DNA from: Crystallibacter permensis
GTDB taxonomy: Bacteria; Actinomycetota; Actinomycetes; Actinomycetales; Micrococcaceae
Length of the DNA stretch: 64,000 nucleotides
Reading direction: 5' to 3'
Assembly: GCF_025960875.1 (NCBI RefSeq)
Contig: NZ_JAODLR010000006.1
Span: 186,001 to 250,000, forward strand
Made by a program: the position numbers and the translations under genes. Of the stretch, positions 43,861-53,260 are shown piece after piece. The stretch's first letter is position 1; each line of letters begins with the position of its first letter. A model generated the notes under the pieces. That model had not been told where the DNA came from, did not search any database, and saw nothing but the letters and a program-made list of their open reading frames with translations.

Positions 43861-45381
43861 TCAGGACGACGACGGCGCCGCGGCTTTCAGTTCTGCCGCG
43901 AGCTGGCGTGCGCGGGTCCGGCTGTCGGCCACCACGGCCACCAGCCCTGTTCCGGCCAGCCAGGCACCGGTCAGCTGCAGGTGGCTCCCGTCGGCAGCAA
44001 GCTCACGCACTTGGGCCACCCTGTCCCGATGTCCCACGGTGGCGGACGGCAGCGCGCCCACCCACCGGACCACCTTCCAACCCAGCACATCCGGATCGGT
44101 GATCGGAGTGTCCATCAGCGCCGTGGCATCGCTCAGCGCCTGGCGGTACAGCTTCTCGTCCGGCCAACCGGTGAAGTCTTCCGCTTCCGCGGTGCCCGCC
44201 TGTCCAACCGCCCTGCCGTAAGACAGGCGCAGCACGTGGCTGCCCGGGCCGGTTTCGTCCGCGAGCCAGGGCCACTTGGCCGTGGCATGCGTGAGTGCCT
44301 TCGCCTTGATACCTTCGACCCCCGGCGCTACCAGCAGCCCGGTGCCGCGCGGCTTGGCATCCAGCTCCGGCTGGTCCACCACCAGCGTCACTAGTGCCAC
44401 CGAGGGCCCTGGGGCAGGCTTCAAGTCAGCGATCCCGGGGATGGATTCCTGCAGCAGCGTCACCGCGGAGACGCCGTCCGCCGCCATCACCAGCCCGGCA
44501 GCGTCAAAGGTCCCGTCCGCGGTTGCGACCCGCCAGCCGCCGTCGTGCTTTGCAATTGTTTTCACCGGCGAGGAGGCGTGCAACTGGACTTTGCGCCGCT
44601 TCAGATCCGCCAGCAAGGCCTCGGTCAGCCGGCCCATGCCGCCCGCTATTCCGGCCACCGCTGAGCCCGCCGGGGCCGCTTTGCGCATGGCGCCCACCGC
44701 GGCCTGCAACGAGCCGTGGGTTGCCACCGAAGCACGCAAGCCAGGGGCCACCGAGTCCACGTCCAGCACATCCGGATCGGCGGAATAGACGCCGGCCACC
44801 ACCGGGGTCACGAGCCGCTCGAGCACTGTGCTGCCCATGCGGGCGCGAACCAGTTCGCCCAGGCTCAGCTCGTCTTTGCCCAGCAGGTTCCCCAGCGGCA
44901 GCATGCGGTCCGCCGCAGCGCGCAGGGAAGCCTTGCGGCCGATCGCCGCCACAATCTGCGGATCGGTGGGGTCCGACGGAATGCCCAGCAGCCCGGTCTT
45001 GGGCAGCTGCTGGGCCGAGCCGGGCAACTTCACCCACGCGCCGGCCGGGTCGGGGGCCACAATGCTCTCCCCCAGTCCGAGTTCCCCGGCCAGCCCCGAG
45101 ACGGCCTGCGAGCGTGTTGCGAAGGACTCCGCACCGGCGTCCAACGTAAAGCCCGCCACCTCGTGCCGCGCCACGCAGCCGCCGAATTCCGCGGCTGCTT
45201 CCAGCACGGTGACCTGCACGCCCTGCATCGCAAGTTCGCGCGCGGCGACCAGTCCGGCGATACCGCCGCCAACAACGACGGCGGTGGGAGCCTTGAGTGC
45301 CGGCAGGTGGCCCGTGCGCGGGGTGCTGCGGGAGTCAGCGCGGTCCGGGTGCCCGGCGTCGGGACGCTGGTGGTGCGGCAT
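43861..45381 (-). CDS. hemY: coproporphyrinogen III oxidase HemY/CgoX type
   Basis: The 506-residue FAD protein oxidises coproporphyrinogen III to coproporphyrin III in the HemQ-dependent route. It has the dinucleotide motif VVGGGIAGLVAARELA followed by the Glu-containing strand TVLEAAAEFGG. It ends with LTGAWLAGTGLVAVVADSRTRA, the FAD-binding C-terminus of HemY. The ATG at 45381 is 2 bp after the hemE stop. The first 45 residues are a hydrophilic extension before the FAD domain. Reading further upstream would enter hemE. Confidence 0.93.
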   Translation of the reverse strand: MPHHQRPDAGHPDRADSRSTPRTGHLPALKAPTAVVVGGGIAGLVAARELAMQGVQVTVLEAAAEFGGCVARHEVAGFTLDAGAESFATRSQAVSGLAGELGLGESIVAPDPAGAWVKLPGSAQQLPKTGLLGIPSDPTDPQIVAAIGRKASLRAAADRMLPLGNLLGKDELSLGELVRARMGSTVLERLVTPVVAGVYSADPDVLDVDSVAPGLRASVATHGSLQAAVGAMRKAAPAGSAVAGIAGGMGRLTEALLADLKRRKVQLHASSPVKTIAKHDGGWRVATADGTFDAAGLVMAADGVSAVTLLQESIPGIADLKPAPGPSVALVTLVVDQPELDAKPRGTGLLVAPGVEGIKAKALTHATAKWPWLADETGPGSHVLRLSYGRAVGQAGTAEAEDFTGWPDEKLYRQALSDATALMDTPITDPDVLGWKVVRWVGALPSATVGHRDRVAQVRELAADGSHLQLTGAWLAGTGLVAVVADSRTRARQLAAELKAAAPSSS

Positions 45382-45383
45382 GG

Positions 45384-46445
45384 CTACAGGTCCACCGAAT
45401 GGATCAGCTTGACCACGCGGGTCAGCACATCCGGGTCTGTCTCCGGCGGGACACCATGCCCCAGGTTGACCACGTGCCCCGGAGCCGCGGCACCGGCGGC
45501 GAGTACTTCGCGGACGTGCCGTTCCAGCACTTCCCACGGTGCGGACAGCAACGCCGGATCGATATTGCCCTGCAGCGGGGTCGTGCCGCCCAGCCTGCGG
45601 TTGGCCTCGTCCAGGGGCAGACGGTAGTCCACGCCGATCACGTCGACGCCGACATCGCGCATGGCAATCAGCAGTTCGGAGGTGCCGGTACCGAAGTGCA
45701 CCAGCGGAACGCCAAGGTCGCGGACGTGGTCCAGGGCGCGGGAGGAAGCCGGCGCCACGTGGCGGCGGTAGTCGTCCAGGCCCAGCGAGCCGGCCCAGGA
45801 GTCAAAGAGCTGTCCGGCACTGGCTCCGGCTTCGAGCTGGGCGCGGAGGAACTTTCCGGAGGCGTCCGCCGCCCAGTCAGTGAGGGCCCGCCACGTTTCC
45901 GGTTCGGCATGCATCATGGTCCGCGGGCCCAGGTGGTCACGCGATGGCTTACCCTCCACCATGTAGGCCGCGAGAGTGAACGGCGCACCGGCGAAACCGA
46001 TCAACGGCTTCTTCCCCAGTTCATTGACGGAGAGCCTCACGGCTTCACGGATGGGCTCCAGCGCTTCATCGGTCAGGGTGGGCAGGTTCGCGACGTCCGC
46101 GGCGGTCCGCACCGGGCTACCCAGGACCGGGCCAACACCGGGAACGATGTCAACGTCTACCCCCGCCAGCTTCAGCGGAATAACGATGTCGGAGAAGAAA
46201 ATTCCGGCGTCCACATCGTGCCGCCGCACGGGCTGCAGCGTGATTTCGGCGGCCAGCTCCGGGTTCAGGCAGGAATCCAGCATCGCGATCCCCTGCCTCA
46301 GCTCGCGGTACTCCGGCAGCGAGCGGCCGGCCTGCCGCATGAACCACACCGGCCGCCGGTCGGGCTTCCCGCCGCGGTAAGCGGTAATCAGGGCAGAATC
46401 GGAAGTCCGGCCATCCATCAAGGGGTGGGAAGCATTCAACGTCAT
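45384..46445 (-). CDS. hemE: uroporphyrinogen decarboxylase HemE
   Basis: HemE removes four carboxyl groups from uroporphyrinogen III to give coproporphyrinogen III. The 353-residue protein has the signatures PVWFMRQAGRSLPEYR and GFAGAPFTLAAYMVEG, and the later NLGHGVPPETDP. It is first in an eight-gene heme operon (hemE-Y-Q-H-C-D-B-L). CAGAAT lies 8 nt before the ATG, with no Shine-Dalgarno sequence, so the mRNA is probably leaderless. Confidence 0.96.
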   Translation of the reverse strand: MTLNASHPLMDGRTSDSALITAYRGGKPDRRPVWFMRQAGRSLPEYRELRQGIAMLDSCLNPELAAEITLQPVRRHDVDAGIFFSDIVIPLKLAGVDVDIVPGVGPVLGSPVRTAADVANLPTLTDEALEPIREAVRLSVNELGKKPLIGFAGAPFTLAAYMVEGKPSRDHLGPRTMMHAEPETWRALTDWAADASGKFLRAQLEAGASAGQLFDSWAGSLGLDDYRRHVAPASSRALDHVRDLGVPLVHFGTGTSELLIAMRDVGVDVIGVDYRLPLDEANRRLGGTTPLQGNIDPALLSAPWEVLERHVREVLAAGAAAPGHVVNLGHGVPPETDPDVLTRVVKLIHSVDL

Positions 46446-46453
46446 GCTTATAG

Positions 46454-46459
46454 ATTCTG
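46454..46459 (-). promoter_or_regulatory. possible -10 box of the hemE operon
   Basis: CAGAAT on the minus strand ends 8 nt before the hemE ATG. Confidence 0.35.
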
Positions 46460-46530
46460 CTCCACCCGCGCGCTCAAGGCCAACGCGGCCGTCTCAGGAC
46501 AGGGATGGTGGCAAAAGTCACCTGCCCGGA

Positions 46531-46544
46531 TTGGGTGAACCCAA
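46531..46544. promoter_or_regulatory. palindrome in the hemE/hemA divergent promoter region
   Basis: TTGGGT-GA-ACCCAA is a perfect 6+2+6 palindrome. It is nested inside a wider pair, GGATTG (46528-46533) and CAATCC (46555-46560). It lies 44 bp upstream of the hemA -10 box and 72 bp beyond the hemE one. The site looks like an operator; the regulator is unknown. Confidence 0.4.
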
Positions 46545-46587
46545 GGTAAACAGGCAATCCTAAGAAGAACTGGAAGTCCCTACGGGC

Positions 46588-46593
46588 TAAGAT
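46588..46593 (+). promoter_or_regulatory. -10 box of hemA
   Basis: TAAGAT lies 10 nt before the GTG at 46604. The leader is only a few nucleotides. No -35 match is clear. Confidence 0.5.
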
Positions 46594-46603
46594 AAGAGGC
46601 GTT

Positions 46604-47947
46604 GTGGTTTTACTATCCTTGGTTGCGACCCATTCCGATCTTGATCTGGAAACGGTAGCCCGCCTGAGTGCCGGCTCCTCCCAGGTCGCTTCCAGCATGC
46701 TCAAGGACGGGAGCCCAATCTCCGGCGCCGTGGTCCTTGCCACCTGCAACCGCGTCGAGATCTACTGTGAAACCGGTTCCGAAACCGACATTGACGCCGC
46801 ACGCAGGGCCGTCATCTCCGAGATCAGCGACCGTTCCGGGCTGGACGAAAACCTGGTTGCCCGCTCCTTCACCACCAATACCGGCCCCGAGGTCTCCCGC
46901 CACCTCTTTGCCGTCGGCGCCGGTCTCGATTCTGCTGTTGTAGGCGAGCGTGAAATCGCCGGCCAGGTACGCCGTGCCCTCAACGAGGCGCAGCAGGAGG
47001 GCACCGCCAGCGGGGCACTCGTGCGGCTGTTCCAGACCGCTTCCCGCACCGCCAAAGACGTTGGCGCCCAGACTGCTTTGGGCGGCCGCGGGCTTTCCAT
47101 CGTATCCGTCGCCCTGGACCTGGCCACCGATCTGGCCGAAGACCGCGACTGGGCAGCCAAGAACGTCGTCGTTTTCGGTACCGGGGCGTATGCCGGGGCC
47201 ACCATGGCGCTGCTGCGCGAACGCGGCTGCACCGGTATCTCCGTCTACTCATCCTCCGGCCGCGCGCGGCCGTTCACCGAGACCCGCGGAGGCTTCCCCC
47301 TGACGGAAGAGACGTTGGGCGCCGCCGTCGCCGCTGCGGATGTTGTCATCGGTTGCAGCGGCAGCGACCGCCAGATCAGCGCCGCCGAAGTTGCCGCCGG
47401 TCGCGAAACCGAAGCCAAACCGCTGACCATCATCGACTTAGCCCTGACCCACGATTTCGATCCCGCTGTTGGCGAACTGGACGGCGTCGAGCTCATCACG
47501 CTGGAGTCCGTCCGGCTGGCCGCTCCGGAAGAGCAGGCAGAGTCGGTCAACCAGGCAGCAAAGATCGTGGACCACGCCGCCCGGGCCTTCGAGGAAAGCC
47601 AGCAGGTCCGCTCCGTGGACGCCGCGATTGTCGCACTGCGCCGGCACACTATGGCGGTCTTGGAAACGGAACTGGAGAAGGTCCGCAACCAGCACGGCTG
47701 CACCGGCCCTGCCCAGGAAGTGGAATTCGCCATGCGGCGGATGGTCAAGCAGTTGCTCCACCTGCCGACGGTGCGCGCCCGCGAGCTCGCCGCCAACGGC
47801 CAGCAGGACCAATACATCGCGGCCCTTGATGCGCTCTACGGCATCAGCGTTGCAGAACCCGCCGCAGCGCCGGCCCGCTCGGCCGGCGAAGACAGCTGCC
47901 CCGTTGACCATACGGTCGGCAGCCGGGAACAGGCCGCCACCGCCTGA
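46604..47947 (+). CDS. hemA: glutamyl-tRNA reductase HemA
   Basis: HemA reduces Glu-tRNA(Glu) to glutamate-1-semialdehyde, the committed step. The 447-residue protein has the catalytic cysteine at Cys48 in [25 protein letters not shown], the NADPH Rossmann element [17 protein letters not shown], and a C-terminal dimerisation helix region. The usual GxG-x2-G is slightly altered (GTGAYAG). The GTG start follows TAAGAT closely. It is divergent from hemE and convergent with the MoeZ-like gene. Confidence 0.96.
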   Translation: MVLLSLVATHSDLDLETVARLSAGSSQVASSMLKDGSPISGAVVLATCNRVEIYCETGSETDIDAARRAVISEISDRSGLDENLVARSFTTNTGPEVSRHLFAVGAGLDSAVVGEREIAGQVRRALNEAQQEGTASGALVRLFQTASRTAKDVGAQTALGGRGLSIVSVALDLATDLAEDRDWAAKNVVVFGTGAYAGATMALLRERGCTGISVYSSSGRARPFTETRGGFPLTEETLGAAVAAADVVIGCSGSDRQISAAEVAAGRETEAKPLTIIDLALTHDFDPAVGELDGVELITLESVRLAAPEEQAESVNQAAKIVDHAARAFEESQQVRSVDAAIVALRRHTMAVLETELEKVRNQHGCTGPAQEVEFAMRRMVKQLLHLPTVRARELAANGQQDQYIAALDALYGISVAEPAAAPARSAGEDSCPVDHTVGSREQAATA

Positions 47948-47957
47948 GCCTTCCGGC

Positions 47958-49142
47958 TCAGTACACCGGCTTCTCCGGCTCCACTTCACGCACCCAGCTG
48001 AGGATGCCGCCGTCGAGATGCCGTACACGGGTATAGCCGTGGTCCAGCAGATTCTGCAGCACCTCGGCCGAACGCGTCCCGGCCTTGCAATGGAAGACAA
48101 GGTCCCGGTCCCGGGGCAATTCGCCCAAGGCCTCTCCGGACAGGATCCGCCCTTTCGGAATCAGCGTGGCACCGGGAATGCTGACGATCTCGAATTCCCC
48201 CGGCTCGCGTACATCGATCAGCTCAAAGTCTCCGGGGCCTTGTCCGCGGGACTGGAGCATGGCCGCCAGTTCGGGCGCAGAGACCGTATGGCCGGCATCC
48301 ACCGTGGCTCCCGGCGCCACACCGCAGAACGCTTCGTAGTCCATCAGCTCGGTGATCGGTTCACCGTCCGGGTCCTTGCGCACGCGCAGTTCGCGCCAGC
48401 TCATCTGGAGCGAGTTGAAGATCAGGACCCGGCCCAACAGCGTCTGGCCAATGCCGGTAATCAGTTTGATGGCCTCGTTGACCATGACGGAACCGATCTG
48501 TGCGCAGAGCACGCCCAACACGCCGCCTTCGGCGCAGGAAGGCACGGATCCCGCCGGCGGAGCTTCGGGGTAGAGGTCGCGGTAATTCGGCCCGTACTTG
48601 TCCCAGAAAACGCTGACCTGCCCGTCGAATCGCAGGATCGACCCCCAAACATAGGGCTTGCCCAGGATTGCGGCGGCATCATTGACCAGGTAACGGGTGG
48701 CGAAGTTGTCCGTGCCGTCCAGAATCACGTCATAGCCGGCGAAGATCTCCAGCGCGTTGGACCTGTCCAGCCGCACTTCATGGAGCACCACGTCGATTCC
48801 GGGGTTGAGGTCCAGGATGCTGTCCCTCGCCGACTGCGCCTTGGTACGGCCCAGATCGGCGACGGTATGGATGACCTGCCGCTGCAGGTTGCTGGTCTCG
48901 ACCACATCATCGTCAATAATGCCGATCCGGCCCACTCCGGCCGCCGCCAGGTACAGCATGGCCGGAGAACCCAGCCCGCCGGCACCGATGACGAGGACCT
49001 TGGCGTTCTTCAGCCGGAGCTGTCCGGCCATCCCGACTTCGGGAATGATCAGGTGCCGCGAGTAGCGCTCCATCTCGGCCTGCGTCAGCTCCGCCGCGGG
49101 CTCCACCAGCGGCGGCAACAACACTGATTCCTGCGTATTCAT
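47958..49142 (-). CDS. MoeB/MoeZ-type sulfur-carrier adenylyltransferase with rhodanese domain
   Basis: The 394-residue protein joins an E1-like adenylation domain to a C-terminal rhodanese domain. The E1 domain has VIGAGGLGSPAMLYLAAAGVG, DDDVVETSNLQRQ and DGTDNFATRYLVND; the rhodanese active loop is CKAGTRS. Such MoeZ/MoeBR proteins activate MoaD, ThiS or CysO C-termini and deliver sulfur. With thiS-thiG 2-4 kb away and no ThiF there, it may serve ThiS as well as MoaD. The ATG has TAGATT 6 nt upstream. Confidence 0.92.
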   Translation of the reverse strand: MNTQESVLLPPLVEPAAELTQAEMERYSRHLIIPEVGMAGQLRLKNAKVLVIGAGGLGSPAMLYLAAAGVGRIGIIDDDVVETSNLQRQVIHTVADLGRTKAQSARDSILDLNPGIDVVLHEVRLDRSNALEIFAGYDVILDGTDNFATRYLVNDAAAILGKPYVWGSILRFDGQVSVFWDKYGPNYRDLYPEAPPAGSVPSCAEGGVLGVLCAQIGSVMVNEAIKLITGIGQTLLGRVLIFNSLQMSWRELRVRKDPDGEPITELMDYEAFCGVAPGATVDAGHTVSAPELAAMLQSRGQGPGDFELIDVREPGEFEIVSIPGATLIPKGRILSGEALGELPRDRDLVFHCKAGTRSAEVLQNLLDHGYTRVRHLDGGILSWVREVEPEKPVY

Positions 49143-49148
49143 AGTGCC

Positions 49149-49154
49149 AATCTA
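49149..49154 (-). promoter_or_regulatory. -10 box of leaderless promoter for MoeZ-like gene
   Basis: TAGATT on the minus strand lies 6 nt before the ATG at 49142. Confidence 0.55.
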
Positions 49155-49292
49155 CGCCGACGCGCGCAGGTTGGCAGAATAGATGAATTGATCTGTATTA
49201 CCGACGCGTAAACTGGCTGGAGAACGATAGTCAAGATTTCCTGCTATATCGGCGCACGGCCACAATCCGGTGCCAGATGAGGTCCGAAGACA

Positions 49293-49913
49293 GTGAGTAC
49301 TGATTCCCGGCCGGCGGCCAAGCCTGCCCGCCTCCCCCGTGAGGAGCGCCGGCGCCAGCTGCTCCAGGCAGCGCACGAAGTTTTTGTCGCCAATGGCTAC
49401 CACGGCGCCGCCATGGACGAGATCGCGGAGACGGCCCGGGTCAGCAAGCCCGTGCTTTACCAGCATTTCCCGGGCAAGCGGGAGCTCTACCTGGCACTGC
49501 TGGACCACCATCTGGAATCGCTCACGGCCATGTTGATGGCTGCGCTGAACTCCACTAACGACAACAAGCTGCGCGTCCATGCCACCATGGACGCCTACTA
49601 CCGCTTCATTTCACAGGAGAGCCAGGCACACCGGCTGGTGTTCGAATCGGACCTGAACAATGATCCGGACGTCAGCAAACGTCTGGAGGACTTCAACGCC
49701 CAGCTGGCCAGCGCCATTGCCGCCGTCATCGCCGATGATACGAAACTTTCGGACGTGGAGGCGACATTGCTGGGGCGGGCGTTGGCCGGCATGGCCCAGA
49801 TCAGCGCCCGTTACTGGCTCCAGGCCGATAACGAGCTTGAGCGTGATACCGCCGTCGATTTGATCTACCGTTTAGCTTGGCGCGGAATTTCACGGTTCCC
49901 GAAGGAATCCTAA
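49293..49913 (+). CDS. TetR family transcriptional regulator
   Basis: The 206-residue protein has an N-terminal TetR helix-turn-helix (about 14-60), with RRRQLLQAAHEVFVANGYHGAAMDEIAETARVSKPVLYQHFPGKRELYLALL spanning the recognition helix. A helical ligand-binding domain follows. The GTG start has GAGG upstream. The DUF3107 gene follows by 47 bp, an arrangement seen in other Actinobacteria. The ligand and targets are not evident. Confidence 0.92.
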   Translation: MSTDSRPAAKPARLPREERRRQLLQAAHEVFVANGYHGAAMDEIAETARVSKPVLYQHFPGKRELYLALLDHHLESLTAMLMAALNSTNDNKLRVHATMDAYYRFISQESQAHRLVFESDLNNDPDVSKRLEDFNAQLASAIAAVIADDTKLSDVEATLLGRALAGMAQISARYWLQADNELERDTAVDLIYRLAWRGISRFPKES

Positions 49914-49960
49914 GATAGATTTCGAATCAGACATCGTTCGCACACCAGGAGGCATCAGTA

Positions 49961-50185
49961 GTGGAAATCAAGATTGGTATTCAGAACGTCGGCCGCGAGA
50001 TCGTCGTCGAGTCCGACGAGTCCGCGGATGAAGTTGCCGAAATGGTTTCCCGTGCCATGAACGGCGGCGCCGAACTGCGCCTGAAGGACAGCAAGGGCAA
50101 TCTGGTCATCGTCCCGACCAATGTCCTCGGCTATGTGGAGATCGGCGCAGAGGAGCCGCGCAAGGTCGGCTTCGGGGCTCTTTAA
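49961..50185 (+). CDS. DUF3107 small conserved protein
   Basis: The 74-residue acidic protein starts MEIKIGIQNVGREIVVESDES and ends GYVEIGAEEPRKVGFGAL, matching the actinobacterial DUF3107 (ATP-binding protein-labelled) family. It has no signal peptide, membrane helix or cysteine. A strong AGGAGG precedes the GTG. Function is unknown. Confidence 0.88.
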   Translation: MEIKIGIQNVGREIVVESDESADEVAEMVSRAMNGGAELRLKDSKGNLVIVPTNVLGYVEIGAEEPRKVGFGAL

Positions 50186-50198
50186 CTAAGCAGCACTA

Positions 50199-50498
50199 AT
50201 GGTCCAGTTCGTACTGATCATTCTGGTGGCAGCCGCCGTGGGCATGAGCGCGTGGGGCATTGACAACAAGCGCCACGCCTACGGCGTCCTGCTGCTGCCG
50301 GCCTCGGCCATCGTGGCAGCCACCATCTTGTGGCTCATCCTGATGTTCGCAGGCCTTGGCTCCCAGCCCGGCGTGGATTATCTGAGCTGGCTGCTGCCCA
50401 TGGTGTTGACCGTTCCCGTGGCCTGGCTCACGGTGTTCCTGGTCGGACGCCGTCGCGTCGCCGCGGATGTGGAGCGCCTGACCGAAGCCCTGCGCTGA
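50199..50498 (+). CDS. small hypothetical membrane protein
   Basis: The 99-residue protein has three predicted membrane helices (about 2-20, 27-52 and 62-83) and a basic C-terminus (GRRRVAADVERL). It starts 13 bp after the DUF3107 stop without a clear ribosome site and is probably translated by coupling. I do not recognise a family beyond small actinobacterial membrane proteins. Confidence 0.75.
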   Translation: MVQFVLIILVAAAVGMSAWGIDNKRHAYGVLLLPASAIVAATILWLILMFAGLGSQPGVDYLSWLLPMVLTVPVAWLTVFLVGRRRVAADVERLTEALR

Positions 50499-50522
50499 TC
50501 CGCCGGACGGGGTGCCTGGCAG

Positions 50523-50855
50523 TCAGGCCGGATATTTGTCCGGCTGGGCGGTGGCTCCCAGGCGGACGGCAAGCTCACTCAACGAAGTGGCTGCAGCGAC
50601 GTCGCGGGTTGTTACTGCTGACCCCGCATCATGGGACGTCAATCGGATGAAGACCTTGTTGTAGCGCCAGTCGAGGTCCGGATGGTGGTTGGCCTCTTCC
50701 GCCAGCTCTCCGGCCCCGGCGATGAAATCCAGTGCAGCCCGTCCGTTCTCAAGCTTGAACACGGTAACCAGCGCCCCCTCGCTGTGGCGCCAATCCGGCA
50801 GCGTCCTGAGCTGTTCATCGATCTGCTTGCTGTTCAGCTTGTCCTCGGCGCCCAT
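50523..50855 (-). CDS. pterin-4a-carbinolamine dehydratase family protein
   Basis: The 110-residue protein contains the family signature EEANHHPDLDWRYNKVFIRLTSHDAG, with the catalytic His pair and Asp. Enzymes of this type dehydrate 4a-hydroxytetrahydrobiopterin. In bacteria without phenylalanine hydroxylase they may act on other pterins such as the molybdopterin or folate group. AGGAGGAGCA precedes the ATG. It lies 14 bp beyond thiG on the same strand but has no known tie to thiamine. Confidence 0.9.
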   Translation of the reverse strand: MGAEDKLNSKQIDEQLRTLPDWRHSEGALVTVFKLENGRAALDFIAGAGELAEEANHHPDLDWRYNKVFIRLTSHDAGSAVTTRDVAAATSLSELAVRLGATAQPDKYPA

Positions 50856-50869
50856 TGCTCCTCCTGTGG

Positions 50870-51640
<771 letters not shown>

Positions 51641-51877
51641 TTAGCCTCCCTGTACTGCGGTCACAAGTTCCACGCCGTCGCCGTCCGCGAGCATGGTCCG
51701 GGCCCAGCTTCCGCGCGGCGCCACCTCCGCGTTCAGTGCCACAGCCACGCCGAGCCGTCCGCCGTCGGCCGGTCGCCCGTCCTCGGTCAATTCGCGGCCG
51801 GTGGTCCGGGCCACCAGTTCGAGCAGTGTCGGCGCGGTCGGCAAGGTGTGCGGACTGCCGTTGACGGTGATCTTCAT
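51641..51877 (-). CDS. thiS: sulfur carrier protein ThiS
   Basis: The 78-residue ubiquitin-like protein starts MKITVNGSP and ends with the required Gly-Gly (TAVQGG), whose carboxylate becomes a thiocarboxylate. It is slightly longer than most ThiS proteins because of a loop around residues 30-40. AAGGAGA precedes the ATG, which overlaps the thiO stop (ATGA). No ThiF is in the operon. The MoeZ-like protein 2.7 kb downstream is the best candidate activator. Confidence 0.94.
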   Translation of the reverse strand: MKITVNGSPHTLPTAPTLLELVARTTGRELTEDGRPADGGRLGVAVALNAEVAPRGSWARTMLADGDGVELVTAVQGG

Positions 51878-53025
51878 GCGTGACTCTCCTTGGTCATATT
51901 GCTGAACCTGTCGGGATTGAATTGCTGTAGCTCGGCGGCGATTTGCACTCCGTCGATGAGGTCGGCGCAGATCCTGGCCGCCACCGGAGTCAGGAGCACT
52001 CCATGGCGGAAGAATCCGGTGGAAACTACCAAGCCCGGAAGGTCTTCCGTCCCTGCCGCCACCCGCCCCAGCAGCGGCGCATTATCCGGTGTTCCCGGCC
52101 GGGCGCGGCAGGTCATCTCTTCGAGTGCGAGTTCCGCCACGGCCGGCACCAGCGTCTGGGCGTCGCGTAGCAACTGATACACCCCGCCGGCCGACACATC
52201 CGCCGATCCGTCCTCACGCTGGGTCGCTCCGATCACCACCGTGCCGTCCCCGCGCGGGACAAGGTAAACGGGGTGCCCGCGTACGATGCCCCGGATTGTG
52301 GAGGTGAGGAACGGCTGCAGGCCCGCCGGGACGCGCAGCCGCAGAATGTCCCCGTACACCGGACGCAGCGGCAGCACCAGCCCCTCGGGCAGGCCTGTCA
52401 GTGCTGCGGCCGCAAGCCCGTTCGCGACCACCGTTTCGTCGGCCGCCATGACCTCACCGCCCGCCAACTGCACGCCAACAACCGCGCCGTCAGCATCAGC
52501 GATAAGTCCGGCTGCCGCTTCACTAACGACGGCGGTGCCTGAGTACCGCAGCATCTTCAGTAACGCTGCGGAAAGGGCCCGCGGGTCCACCTGGTGGTCT
52601 CCCGGTGCGTAGAAAGCGCCGGTCAGAGCCGGACCCAGGCTGGGTTCGAGCCGTCGGGCCTCGCGGCTGGTGATTTCGTGGACCTCGAGTCCTTCGGCCA
52701 GCTGCGCCTGTTTCAAGTCCGCGAGCGCGGCGCGGTCCGCGGCGTCGAAAGCGGCAACCAAGGTCCCGGTTTCCTGGTAGCCGGTCTCCCCCAGCCCCGC
52801 AACGAACCCAGGGTAAAGCCGGGCGGACTCGCGGGTCAGCGCCAGCAGCCGCTCCTCCTGGTAGTGCAGCTCGCTGACCGGGGCCAGCATGCCGGCGGCG
52901 GCGTAGGTGGCGCCCGCGGCGGGCGCGGGATCGATGATGGTGGCACGGTGGCCGCGGCGGGTGGCTTCTGCAGCGATTCCCAGTCCGACAATGCCTGCGC
53001 CGATGACGGCAACATGTTTGGACAA
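51874..53025 (-). CDS. thiO: glycine oxidase ThiO
   Basis: ThiO oxidises glycine to dehydroglycine for thiazole formation in aerobic bacteria. The 383-residue FAD enzyme starts HVAVIGAGIVGLGIAAEATRRG. It has the RGHPVYLVPRGDGTVVIGATQRE segment and ends with GLVVSTGFFRHGVLLTPVAARICADL. The start is a TTG at 53025 with GGGAAGGA 10 nt upstream. That ribosome site lies at the 3' edge of the TPP riboswitch. Confidence 0.94.
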   Translation of the reverse strand: MSKHVAVIGAGIVGLGIAAEATRRGHRATIIDPAPAAGATYAAAGMLAPVSELHYQEERLLALTRESARLYPGFVAGLGETGYQETGTLVAAFDAADRAALADLKQAQLAEGLEVHEITSREARRLEPSLGPALTGAFYAPGDHQVDPRALSAALLKMLRYSGTAVVSEAAAGLIADADGAVVGVQLAGGEVMAADETVVANGLAAAALTGLPEGLVLPLRPVYGDILRLRVPAGLQPFLTSTIRGIVRGHPVYLVPRGDGTVVIGATQREDGSADVSAGGVYQLLRDAQTLVPAVAELALEEMTCRARPGTPDNAPLLGRVAAGTEDLPGLVVSTGFFRHGVLLTPVAARICADLIDGVQIAAELQQFNPDRFSNMTKESHA

Positions 53026-53033
53026 CTTTGAGG

Positions 53034-53150
53034 TTCCTTCCCTACGCCGGCATGACCCGGATCAGGTTCGACGGTCGGTGCCAGGCACCCTCTCAGCCTG
53101 TCGGCCGCCGGCGATTGCCGCACGTGCCGCCTAGTCAGGCTCCCGCAGTG
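53034..53150 (-). ncRNA. TPP riboswitch (THI element) upstream of thiO-thiS-thiG
   Basis: On the minus strand the conserved blocks appear in order: GCGGGAGCC, CTGAGAGGGTGCC, GACC, then AACCTGATCCGGGTCATGCCGGCGTAGGGAA in consensus spacing (given here in parts: AACCTGATC, GGGTCATGCC, GGCGTAGGGAA). A GC-rich extra stem lies between the first two blocks (about 53095-53130). The final AGGGAAGG (53043-53036) doubles as the ribosome-binding site of thiO. A separate terminator is not seen, so translational control is likely. Confidence 0.93.
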
Positions 53151-53260
53151 TTTTCTCCAGTGTAGCCATATCCAGGACTTCGCCAGCGTCACATCCCGCC
53201 GCAAACCGCTGCCCGGGAACCGCGGAGTTCGTTGCGCAGTTTGCCATTATGGTTGCTGGT

